Source of the DNA: an uncultured Clostridia bacterium
GTDB lineage: Bacteria > Bacillota > Clostridia > Christensenellales > Aristaeellaceae
Assembly (NCBI GenBank): GCA_934675735.1
Contig: CAKURR010000029.1
Location: 1 to 19,705 of the forward strand
Length of the DNA: 19,705 bases
Direction: 5' to 3'
The notes under the pieces were generated by a model. It searched no databases. It was given only the letters and a program-made list of their open reading frames with translations, and was not told the DNA's origin. Position numbers and translations under genes: made by a program. Shown in pieces: positions 7,061-13,251 of the stretch. Numbering within the stretch: position 1 is the stretch's first letter; the number at the start of each line of letters is the position of its first letter.

Positions 7061-7840
7061 ATGAAGAAAATCATCATGGTGCTGGCGGCGCTTACGCTGC
7101 TGCTGTCCGCGGCCTATGCGGAGGAGAACGACCTGCTGGCGCGCATCCGCGAAAAGGGCGAAATCGTTGTGGCGACCGAAGGCGCGTGGGCGCCGTGGAC
7201 GTATCACGACGAAAACGATGTGCTGGTCGGCTTTGACGTGGAAGTGGCGCAGGCCGTGGCGGCAAAGCTGGGCGTGAACGCCAAATTCGTGGAGACCGAG
7301 TGGGACGGCATTTTCGCGGGCCTGGACGCGGGCCGTTACGACATCGCCGCCAACGGCGTTGAGGTGACCGACGAGCGCGCGATGAAGTACGATTTTTCCA
7401 CGCCGTATGGTTACATCCGCACGGCGCTCATCGTTCGCGGCGACCGCGAGGATATCGGCAGCTTTGAGGATTTGAACGGCAAGCGCACGGCCAACTCCAT
7501 TTCCAGCACGTACATGCTGCTGGCCGAGAGCTGCGGCGCGACGGCGATGGGCGTGGACACGCTGGATGAGACGCTGGCGATGGTGCTCTCCGGCCGTGCG
7601 GACGCGACGCTGAACGCCGAAGTGAGCTTCTACGATTACATGAACGTGCATCCGGACGCGAACCTGAAGGTTGTTGCGCTGACGGAGGAAGCCTCTCAGG
7701 TGGCCATGCCCATGCGCAAAGAAGCGGACAGCGCGAGCCTGCTTGAAGCGGTGAACGGGGCGATTGACGAGCTTCGCGCGGAAGGCGAGCTGAGCCGGAT
7801 TTCCGAAAAGTATTTCGGGAAGGACATCACAGAGGAATAA
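7061..7840 (+). CDS. Polar amino acid ABC transporter substrate-binding protein
   Basis: This 259-residue extracytoplasmic receptor of the importer (family 3 solute-binding fold) begins with a signal peptide of about 20 residues, MKKIIMVLAALTLLLSAAYA, cleaved before EEN. The family signatures GEIVVATEGAWAPWTY, LVGFDVEVAQAVAAKLG and EWDGIFAGLDAGRYDIAANG are clear. AAAGGAG at 7046-7052 sets ATG 7061; a frame from TTG 7043 would include the ribosome site and is rejected. It lies 29 bases after the ATPase. Unusually for a Gram-positive binding protein, the signal has no cysteine lipobox, so membrane anchoring by lipid is not predicted. Confidence 0.93.
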   Translation: MKKIIMVLAALTLLLSAAYAEENDLLARIREKGEIVVATEGAWAPWTYHDENDVLVGFDVEVAQAVAAKLGVNAKFVETEWDGIFAGLDAGRYDIAANGVEVTDERAMKYDFSTPYGYIRTALIVRGDREDIGSFEDLNGKRTANSISSTYMLLAESCGATAMGVDTLDETLAMVLSGRADATLNAEVSFYDYMNVHPDANLKVVALTEEASQVAMPMRKEADSASLLEAVNGAIDELRAEGELSRISEKYFGKDITEE

Positions 7841-7851
7841 GAAATTTAAGC

Positions 7852-8031
7852 AAGGGGCTGTCAAGCTAATAAACCTGATATTTCAAGAAAAACTAAGTAT
7901 TTGTGCCCGAAGGTTTCCAAAGGGCGACCGGAAAGCCCTTTGGTGGGGCGATGGGGCAAAGCCCCATATCCTAAAAATGCTTAGATAATTGTATCTTGAA
8001 ATGTTTGGTTTAAGCTTGACAGCCTCTTTTT
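7852..8031. repeat. MITE-like element: long inverted repeat around modules C and D
   Basis: An imperfect inverted repeat of roughly 45 bases begins GGGGCTGTCAAGCT (7854-7867) and ends AGCTTGACAGCCTC (8013-8026). The arms continue inward with TAAACC, ATTTCAAGA and CTAAG. Inside are CCAAAGGGC/GCCCTTTGG (7917-7942) and ATGGGGC-AAA-GCCCCAT (7951-7967). No open frame is inside and no target duplication is obvious. It ends in a T-run and may also terminate the ABC operon. Confidence 0.6.
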
Positions 8032-8073
8032 CTGCGTTTTTGGGAAAAATGTGGGAGGAAAGCGGCTATGGCG

Positions 8074-8215
8074 GAGTCAGGCCTCGCTTCGCTCCCTGAC
8101 TCTTGTTTAGGGGGCGCTTCGCGCGATGGGGGACGTTTGGGTTACGATGGGGCTTTGCCCCATGCCCCCACCAGAAACCTAAGGTTTCTGGACTTCCTGG
8201 TTCGCTTCGCGGCGG
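8074..8215 (+). repeat. Composite palindrome element, modules A-B-C-D-E
   Basis: Module A (8074-8102) is identical over 29 bases to the copy at 5337-5365. Then GGCGCTTCGCGC, module C ATGGGGC-TTT-GCCCCAT (8147-8163), module D CCAGAAACCT-A-AGGTTTCTGG (8171-8191) and module E TTCGCTTCGCGGCGG (8201-8215). It lies between the convergent ABC operon and response regulator genes. No T-run follows. Confidence 0.7.
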
Positions 8216-8230
8216 TGAAAAGAGGCGATT

Positions 8231-8833
8231 TCAGTCATCGGGGGATTGTGTGCCGAAGCCATAGGCACGAAAGACATGAATCAGTTCCTTTTTAGAGGTC
8301 AAATCGAGTTTATGGAGAATCCCCGTCTGCTGATTGGAGATGGTCTTACTGGAGGAATGGAGCTGCACATCCTCGCCTAAGATATGGAGCAGAACGCTCT
8401 TTTCCGCTTCGGTGAGCGGGCCGAGCAGGGCGTTACAGATGAGGTGAGACTGCGAGGTCATGCCCTGTGCGGTTTCGCGAATCATCGGGATGAGCACGGA
8501 AAAATTGCTCTTAAACAGATAGGCGGAGGCCAGCGCGCGTGTGCCTGCGCGGACGACGGTATCGAAATCCTCATGCGAGGTGAGGATGATGACGCGGGCG
8601 TTGGTTTGCAGGCGGATTTGTCTGGCGGCTTCCGCGCCGTCGAGGGAAGAATGGGCGAGGCTCAAATCCATCAGCACGATATCGGGCTGTTCGGCGAGGG
8701 CGAGCCGCACGGCGGATTCGCCGTCGGAGCAGGCGGCGCAAAGCTCGAAATCCTTTTCTTTTTGGAGGGCCTTTTCAATCAGGTAGCGGTAATCGAGGTC
8801 ATCCTCAACGAACAGAATGCGGATTTTATTCAC
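8231..8833 (-). CDS. Response regulator with a shortened LuxR-type C-terminal domain
   Basis: This 200-residue protein is the partner of the adjacent kinase. The receiver domain (1-125) has the acidic pair D11/D12, phospho-acceptor D56 in VLMDLSLA, T85 in ILTS and K108 in FKSN, all intact. The C-terminal part (139-192) begins LTEAEKSVL and ends SSSKTISNQQTGILHKLDL, which matches the first and the recognition helices of NarL/LuxR output domains, but the usual NKEIAxxL helix between them seems to be missing. DNA binding is therefore uncertain. The GTG start at 8833 has AAAGGA 7 bases upstream and overlaps the kinase stop by 8 bases, indicating translational coupling. Confidence 0.88.
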   Translation of the reverse strand: MNKIRILFVEDDLDYRYLIEKALQKEKDFELCAACSDGESAVRLALAEQPDIVLMDLSLAHSSLDGAEAARQIRLQTNARVIILTSHEDFDTVVRAGTRALASAYLFKSNFSVLIPMIRETAQGMTSQSHLICNALLGPLTEAEKSVLLHILGEDVQLHSSSKTISNQQTGILHKLDLTSKKELIHVFRAYGFGTQSPDD

Positions 8834-10247
8834 GGGTGTGTCCTTTCTTCGGGGGGTAAAACCGCAGGGAGAAGGTGCTTCCCCGACCGACTGCGGATTC
8901 TACGCTGATGCTTCCGCTGTGAGCCTCCATAACGTTACGGCAGTAATACAAGCCGAGACCGAAATTTTCGCCGGAGGTTTTGGTGGAGAAATACGGCTCG
9001 AAGATGCGCTTCTGCCGCTCGCGCGGGATGCCCGGGCCGTCGTCGGCGACGGCGATAACGGCCCGGCGCGCGGCGCGGGTATACGAAAGGGTGATATGGC
9101 CCGCGCCGTTCATGGCTTCCGCCGCGTTGGCGACGAGGTTATTGAGCGTTTCGCGGATATGCGTTCGGTCGCAGAGCAGGGGCGCGCCGTCGCAGCGGCC
9201 GATGGAGAGCGTCAAATCGGGCGCGGCGGGCGTTTCGCCGACGACCTGCTCAAACAGCTTACGCACGTCGCAGAGTTCCGGCTCAAGGATGATGCGGTCG
9301 GTATGCAGCCTTGTACGGCGGATGAGCATGCGCAGATGGTCGGTCGAACCCCGGATGATGGCGACTTCGCGGCTGTCGGGCATCTGGTCGGCGAGCATCG
9401 CGGCGCACCAGTCGATTTTATTGAGGTCGTTTTTGAGCGCGTGGGCGACATACTGCGTGTTGCGCTGCAAAATCTCGCCGCCGCTGCCGCTCCAGTCATA
9501 GGTTTCGCGCCGAAGGCGCAGACCCCAAATGCCCTCGCGGAACGCGTGATACAGGCAGAACACGAGGATGAAGAGGACGACGGGCAGTTCAATCTGCCAG
9601 ATTTTGGAAAGATTCGGCACGCCGAGCGCGTGATAGGGGAACGCGACGACAAGCCAGACCCACAGCGGCAGCAGCACGCTCACCGCGGCCAGACGGCGCT
9701 GACGATAGCGCGGGCCGCGCCTGTCCGCCCTCAGGGCGCGGAGCATGACGGCCGATGCGGCCAGCCCGCCCAGCCAGTTATACCCCGCGATGCTCAGGCA
9801 GAAAACGGGATCTTTCTGCAGCAGGCAGACGCGTGTCGGCGGGAAGATGAAGCACAGATAGACGGCGGGCAGCCACACCGCGACGCGCAGAACGGAGAAC
9901 ACGCGGGTCTGCTCGAGCCGCGCAAAGCAGAACGCGAACATCAGCACGCACGGGATGGCGAGCAGATAAAACACGGCGCTCAGGCAGGAATAGACCAGCT
10001 GCGCGCCCGACTGTGTCCACACGCCGGAAGCGACGAGCGACGGGCCGATGCCGTAAAACAGATATTCCTTAAACGCGCCGACGCTGAACACCATGCCGCC
10101 GACAAAGCACCAGCGATTGAGCCTGTTTTTGGGGTTTGAAAGCAGAATCAGCGTGAAAACTGCCCAAATCGCCAGCGTGAAAAGCAGCAGATGCACGCCG
10201 GGCAGGGCCGAAAAGGCCGCGCCGATGCGCCCGAAAAAATTCAGCAC
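8826..10247 (-). CDS. 7-TM sensor histidine kinase
   Basis: This 473-residue membrane sensor has a first half with about seven hydrophobic helices (19-36, 46-69, 81-107, 117-135, 149-170, 186-204, 218-235) and no large extracellular domain. The kinase core follows: H-box VAHALKNDLNKID with H269, N-box NNLVANAAEAM (369-379), G1 DDGPGIP (402-408), F-box FEPYF (416-420) and G2 GLGLYYC (430-436). I chose GTG 10247 because GGAGG lies 8 bases upstream; the longer frame from GTG 10295 would include this site. It overlaps the response regulator start, forming a two-component pair. The signal sensed is unknown. Confidence 0.9.
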   Translation of the reverse strand: MLNFFGRIGAAFSALPGVHLLLFTLAIWAVFTLILLSNPKNRLNRWCFVGGMVFSVGAFKEYLFYGIGPSLVASGVWTQSGAQLVYSCLSAVFYLLAIPCVLMFAFCFARLEQTRVFSVLRVAVWLPAVYLCFIFPPTRVCLLQKDPVFCLSIAGYNWLGGLAASAVMLRALRADRRGPRYRQRRLAAVSVLLPLWVWLVVAFPYHALGVPNLSKIWQIELPVVLFILVFCLYHAFREGIWGLRLRRETYDWSGSGGEILQRNTQYVAHALKNDLNKIDWCAAMLADQMPDSREVAIIRGSTDHLRMLIRRTRLHTDRIILEPELCDVRKLFEQVVGETPAAPDLTLSIGRCDGAPLLCDRTHIRETLNNLVANAAEAMNGAGHITLSYTRAARRAVIAVADDGPGIPRERQKRIFEPYFSTKTSGENFGLGLYYCRNVMEAHSGSISVESAVGRGSTFSLRFYPPKKGHTRE

Positions 10248-10312
10248 GCGCTTTTCCTCCGTAGGCCCGCGCAGACGCGGGAAAGCGTCGGACACGGGTT
10301 ATTCTGTTCAAA

Positions 10313-10341
10313 AGTATACCATCATTTGATGTATTTCGGAA
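10313..10341 (-). promoter_or_regulatory. Likely extended -10 promoter for the kinase-regulator pair
   Basis: On the minus strand TGG-TATACT (10 box complement at 10313-10318) is an extended -10, with a weak -35 TTCCGA (10336-10341) at a 17-base spacing. It is about 66 bases upstream of the kinase GTG, downstream of the M23 gene. Confidence 0.5.
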
Positions 10342-10369
10342 GTTCCTTTTTTCGCCAAATTGCAAAAAC

Positions 10370-11017
10370 TTAAGTTTCGGGCAAGCTTTCGGCGGGATCG
10401 ACGCACCGAGAATCGCGCTCGAGCGAAAGGTGGATGTGCGCGCCCAGCTCGCTTTCGGCGGGGATGCTTTCCATCACGTCGCCGAGCGGCTGGCCGCGCG
10501 TGACCGTCTGCCCGGGCAGAACGAGCGAGCAGGCCAGCCCCGCATAGGTGCAGACGCTCCCATCCGTCTGCCGAACGGCGACGCGCCAGCCCCACAGCTC
10601 GTCGCGCGCGGCGGAAAGCACCGTGCCGTCGCGCATGCAGACGGCGGTTTCGCCCGACTCGGCGGCCAAATCTGCGGCGGGATGCGCCTGCCAGCAGTCA
10701 AGCCCCTGCCAAAATACAGGCTCGGCGGAAAAGCCGCGCACCTGTCCGCCCGAAACGGGGCGCACCGCGCCGGTAAGGGCCGGCATGCGGAGGGGCGCGA
10801 GCGTCGGCAGGGGTGAAGGCACGGCTGTCGGCGCGGGGGAGGGCGCGACCTCCTGCGCGGGGGCGGCGGCCTGCACATTCGGCTGACTGCGCAGACGGTC
10901 GGTGTAGAGCGCCGTGCCCGCGATGACGGCAATCATCGCGCCGAGCGTGACGAGGTAGGCGTAATCCAGCAGCCATTCCCGCGCCTGATGCAGGCGGGCT
11001 TTCACGGTTTCAAGCAT
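10370..11017 (-). CDS. Membrane-anchored M23 peptidase-family protein, SpoIIQ-like
   Basis: This 215-residue protein has an N-terminal cytoplasmic stub, one membrane helix (20-38, LVTLGAMIAVIAGTALYT), a Pro/Ala-rich linker (52-77) and an outer M23/LytM domain (85-215). All zinc ligands are kept: H112 and D116 (in HPAADLAA) and H196 with H194 (in GAHIHLSLERD). The segment RPVSGGQVRGF, then PVF and W before the HxxxD motif, resembles clostridial SpoIIQ, which bridges the two membranes of the developing spore with SpoIIIAH; a vegetative wall hydrolase is the alternative. GGGAGG 7 bases upstream supports ATG 11017 rather than upstream starts at 11071 or 11023. It precedes the kinase gene on the same strand, but that gene has its own likely promoter. 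Confidence 0.82.
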   Translation of the reverse strand: MLETVKARLHQAREWLLDYAYLVTLGAMIAVIAGTALYTDRLRSQPNVQAAAPAQEVAPSPAPTAVPSPLPTLAPLRMPALTGAVRPVSGGQVRGFSAEPVFWQGLDCWQAHPAADLAAESGETAVCMRDGTVLSAARDELWGWRVAVRQTDGSVCTYAGLACSLVLPGQTVTRGQPLGDVMESIPAESELGAHIHLSLERDSRCVDPAESLPET

Positions 11018-11069
11018 GGGCATCCCTCCCTTTGGAAAGAAGGATGGCCGAAGCGGGGCGTTTATATAC

Positions 11070-11096
11070 AAAAACGGAACATCCGAAGATGTTCCG
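11070..11096 (-). terminator. Intrinsic terminator on the minus strand
   Basis: On the minus strand CGGAACATC-TTCG-GATGTTCCG, a 9-base-pair stem with a UUCG loop, is followed by TTTTT. It lies between the serine hydrolase and M23 genes and would stop read-through from the former. Confidence 0.85.
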
Positions 11097-11118
11097 AAAA
11101 GCTATGCGGTATGAACCC

Positions 11119-11248
11119 GTTTCAATCGTAGACTGCTTCGCAGTCTGCTCTGAAACTGTCGTTTCTGCGAAGGGGTTACGATGGGGCGTTGCCCCATGCC
11201 CCACTGAGGGATTTAATCCCTCAGACTCCCTTCTTCGCTTCGCGGCGG
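11119..11248 (+). repeat. Composite palindrome element, modules F-C-D-E
   Basis: Module F (11119-11156) has outer arms GTTTCA/TGAAAC and inner AGACTGC-TTC-GCAGTCT. Next come C ATGGGGC-GTT-GCCCCAT (11181-11197), D CTGAGGGAT-TTA-ATCCCTCAG (11204-11224) and E TTCTTCGCTTCGCGGCGG (11231-11248). The same F-C-D-E order is found in reverse at 12927-13052. Confidence 0.7.
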
Positions 11249-11266
11249 TTTCAATTTATTTTTATA

Positions 11267-11342
11267 TTTGATTGCGCAGCAATCAAAGAGTGGGAAATCC
11301 AAGAACCTCAGGTTCTTGGTGGGGCTTGGGGCGAAGCCCCAA
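11267..11342 (-). repeat. Palindromes incl. modules D and C, reverse orientation
   Basis: TTTGATTGC-GCA-GCAATCAAA (11267-11287) is followed by D CCAAGAACCT-C-AGGTTCTTGG (11299-11319) and C TTGGGGC-GAA-GCCCCAA (11326-11342). It ends three bases before the stop end of the serine hydrolase gene. Confidence 0.65.
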
Positions 11343-11345
11343 TCG

Positions 11346-12761
11346 TCAATCCCGCTCGAACACGCGCGTGCCGACGCGAACGCCCCATGCGCGGCCGCCG
11401 TGAATCAAAAACTCCAGATGGCAGACGACCGAGGTCGGGTCGCTCGGCTTCACGGCCAGAAAACGCGCGCCGCCGCAGTAAACCAGACGGAAATCCTCGC
11501 CGTCGCGCGTGCCGCGGAGCAGACTGCCGTCCTCCTCACAGTGGATGCAGACAATGCTCGGCACGCCCTCGTGACCGATGTAGCGCCCGCGAATCATCAG
11601 CGGCGAACTGAAATCCCGATGCGCGGGGACGAACCAATCCATGTTCGTGTCAAGCGGCAGGCCCATCACAGCGCAGAGCATGCCGTAGAGCAGCGCGTCC
11701 ATGTCCTCGTCGCCCTGATTGCACAGAACCGCAAAGCCGTATCCCTCGCCCAGCAGAAGGCCGCCCTTGCTCGATACCCCGTGCAGCCCGCCCGCATGCT
11801 CGCAGACGACGTGGCCCGCAAACTCGCGCTTGTTCAGGCCCATGCACATCGTCATCAGCGTGGAAAGCGGGTGATAACGCCCGACCAGCAGATCCACCGC
11901 GTGCGCGGGAATGACCTGCCGGCCCTCGTGCATGCCCATGTTCGCAATCATGCGGTAATACGCCGCCATGTCGCGGGACGTGGATTTCACCATCGCGCAG
12001 CCGCGGAACGGCGGCAAAACGCTCCAGTTGTCGTCGCAGACGCGCCTGCCGTCCTCTGACTCAAACAGGCTGGTGATGTTGCCGCCAGAAAGCGCGCGCG
12101 CCGCGTCGATGCCGTTATCCAGAATCGTGCGCGTCATGCCCAGCGGGGCGAAGATGCGTTCGGCCATGAACTGCTCGAGCGGCACGCCCGCCGCCTTGTC
12201 GATGATATAGGAAAGAATGGCGTAACCCTCGTTGGAATAGCTCATCACCTCGCCGCACGCGCCGAGCGTGTTGTAGCCGCAGTGCGCGATGTAGTCGATG
12301 ATTTCGCCGATGGTTTCCATCCTGTTCGGCGCGGTGCGCTTCATTTCGCGCAGCCACTCGTTTTCGCTGCGCCCCTCGCTGTTCATGGCAATCGACCACT
12401 CCAGCGGCTCCATCGGGGGAATGCCCGCCGTGTGCATCGCCAGCATGCGCACCGTCGCCGCCTCGCGCGGCTGGCCCGCCAGCTCGAACTCGGGGAAGAA
12501 ATCCGAAACGGGGGCGTTCAAATCCAGCTTTCCTTCGCAGGATAGGATGCAGGCGCACAGCGCGGTCATCGATTTGCTCATCGAGGCGATGCCGAACATG
12601 GTGTCGTTATCCACCGGATGCAGGCACGCGCCGTCGCGGAAACCATAGTTGAAGGCATATTCAAGCCCGCTCGGGCCGAGAATCGCGGCGCTTACGCCGG
12701 GCAGGGCTTTTTTTTCACAGAGTCCGGTCAGATAGGCGTCAAGTGCGGTAGAATCAAACAT
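11346..12761 (-). CDS. Serine hydrolase, beta-lactamase/class C-like family
   Basis: This 471-residue protein has the penicillin-binding/beta-lactamase fold. The catalytic tetrad SMSK gives S60 and K63 (in GIASMSKSMTAL), the second motif YSN gives Y175 and N177 (in MSYSNEGYAI), and HAG at 322-324 (CEHAGGLHGVSS) replaces the KTG motif, as in many esterases and D-aminopeptidases of this group. Residues after about 370 form an extra C-terminal domain that may cap the site. There is no signal peptide or membrane segment, so it should be cytoplasmic, which argues against a true beta-lactamase. AGGAGG a few bases upstream selects ATG 12761 over ATG 12785. It is a single-gene unit with its own promoter; the substrate is unknown. 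Confidence 0.88.
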   Translation of the reverse strand: MFDSTALDAYLTGLCEKKALPGVSAAILGPSGLEYAFNYGFRDGACLHPVDNDTMFGIASMSKSMTALCACILSCEGKLDLNAPVSDFFPEFELAGQPREAATVRMLAMHTAGIPPMEPLEWSIAMNSEGRSENEWLREMKRTAPNRMETIGEIIDYIAHCGYNTLGACGEVMSYSNEGYAILSYIIDKAAGVPLEQFMAERIFAPLGMTRTILDNGIDAARALSGGNITSLFESEDGRRVCDDNWSVLPPFRGCAMVKSTSRDMAAYYRMIANMGMHEGRQVIPAHAVDLLVGRYHPLSTLMTMCMGLNKREFAGHVVCEHAGGLHGVSSKGGLLLGEGYGFAVLCNQGDEDMDALLYGMLCAVMGLPLDTNMDWFVPAHRDFSSPLMIRGRYIGHEGVPSIVCIHCEEDGSLLRGTRDGEDFRLVYCGGARFLAVKPSDPTSVVCHLEFLIHGGRAWGVRVGTRVFERD

Positions 12762-12798
12762 GGTGACCTCCTGCCGAAACGGCATGGTAATGTTTTCC

Positions 12799-12840
12799 TG
12801 AAACCAAGAAGATTATAGCACGATTGAAACCAAGTTTCAC
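12799..12840 (-). promoter_or_regulatory. Promoter with 10-bp direct repeats for the serine hydrolase
   Basis: On the minus strand TATAAT (12812-12817) is a perfect -10 and GTGAAA (12835-12840) a fair -35, with 17 bases between. CTTGGTTTCA occurs twice in the same direction, in the spacer (12825-12834) and over the expected start point (12799-12808). The upstream copy is also half of a TGAAAC-N3-GTTTCA palindrome (12825-12839). Regulator binding is plausible. Confidence 0.65.
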
Positions 12841-12926
12841 GCTTTTTTTGATGACCGGCAAAAGCGGGGCTTGCATTGGCGGGGGAAAAAAGGTAAACTG
12901 TTATTGATTTACGCTTTTTGTGTTTG

Positions 12927-13052
12927 AACCGCCGCGAAGCGAAGAAGGGAGTCTGAGGGACTGCGTCCCTCAGGCGGGTTTGGGCGGCAGCCCATAATCT
13001 TCAAAAAAATACAAGTTTCAGAGCAAACCGCGAAGCGGTTTACGATTGAAAC
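12927..13052 (-). repeat. Composite palindrome element, modules F-C-D-E (reverse)
   Basis: In reverse orientation: E (12927-12946), D CTGAGGGAC-TGC-GTCCCTCAG (12953-12973), C TTTGGGC with GCCCATAA (about 12979-12997), and F (13015-13052) with outer GTTTCA/TGAAAC and inner AAACCGC-GAA-GCGGTTT. It stands head to head with a second element at 13087-13208. The 12841-13251 gap has no other credible feature. Confidence 0.7.
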
Positions 13053-13086
13053 GGCTTTGCAAACCCGCATTCAAGACGCTTTTCCT

Positions 13087-13208
13087 GCGTCAGGCCTCGC
13101 TTCGCTCCCTGACGCGCGAATTTGTTTCGCTTCGCAAAGGGGAACGATGGGGCCGGCCCCATGCCCCGTCGGGGACATTGTCCCCGAACCCCTTCTTCGC
13201 TTCGCGCC
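13087..13208 (+). repeat. Composite palindrome element, modules A-B-C-D-E
   Basis: Module A (13087-13115) keeps the 25-base core of the copies at 5337 and 8074, but its outermost pairs change from GA/TC to GC/GC. Then come B, C (ATGGGGCCGGCCCCAT, 13147-13162), D TCGGGGAC-ATT-GTCCCCGA (13169-13187) and E TTCTTCGCTTCGCGCC (13193-13208). It ends 27 bases before the flippase ribosome site. Confidence 0.7.
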
Positions 13209-13251
13209 TGTTATCCGTTTGTTTGAAATCCTCCGAAAGGAAATACGAATC

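Noticed and set aside
8817..10139. 440-codon plus-strand frame opposite the histidine kinase
   Set aside because: It has no motif and is rich in Ala, Arg and Asp; the minus strand encodes a kinase with all boxes and a proper ribosome site.
11346..12761. True class C beta-lactamase (antibiotic resistance)
   Set aside because: There is no export signal, the KTG motif is replaced by HAG, and an extra C-terminal domain is present, all of which fit esterase or peptidase relatives better.
13057..13251. N-terminal extension of the flippase
   Set aside because: It is translated from palindrome modules; a ribosome site and the typical flippase N-terminus are at ATG 13252.
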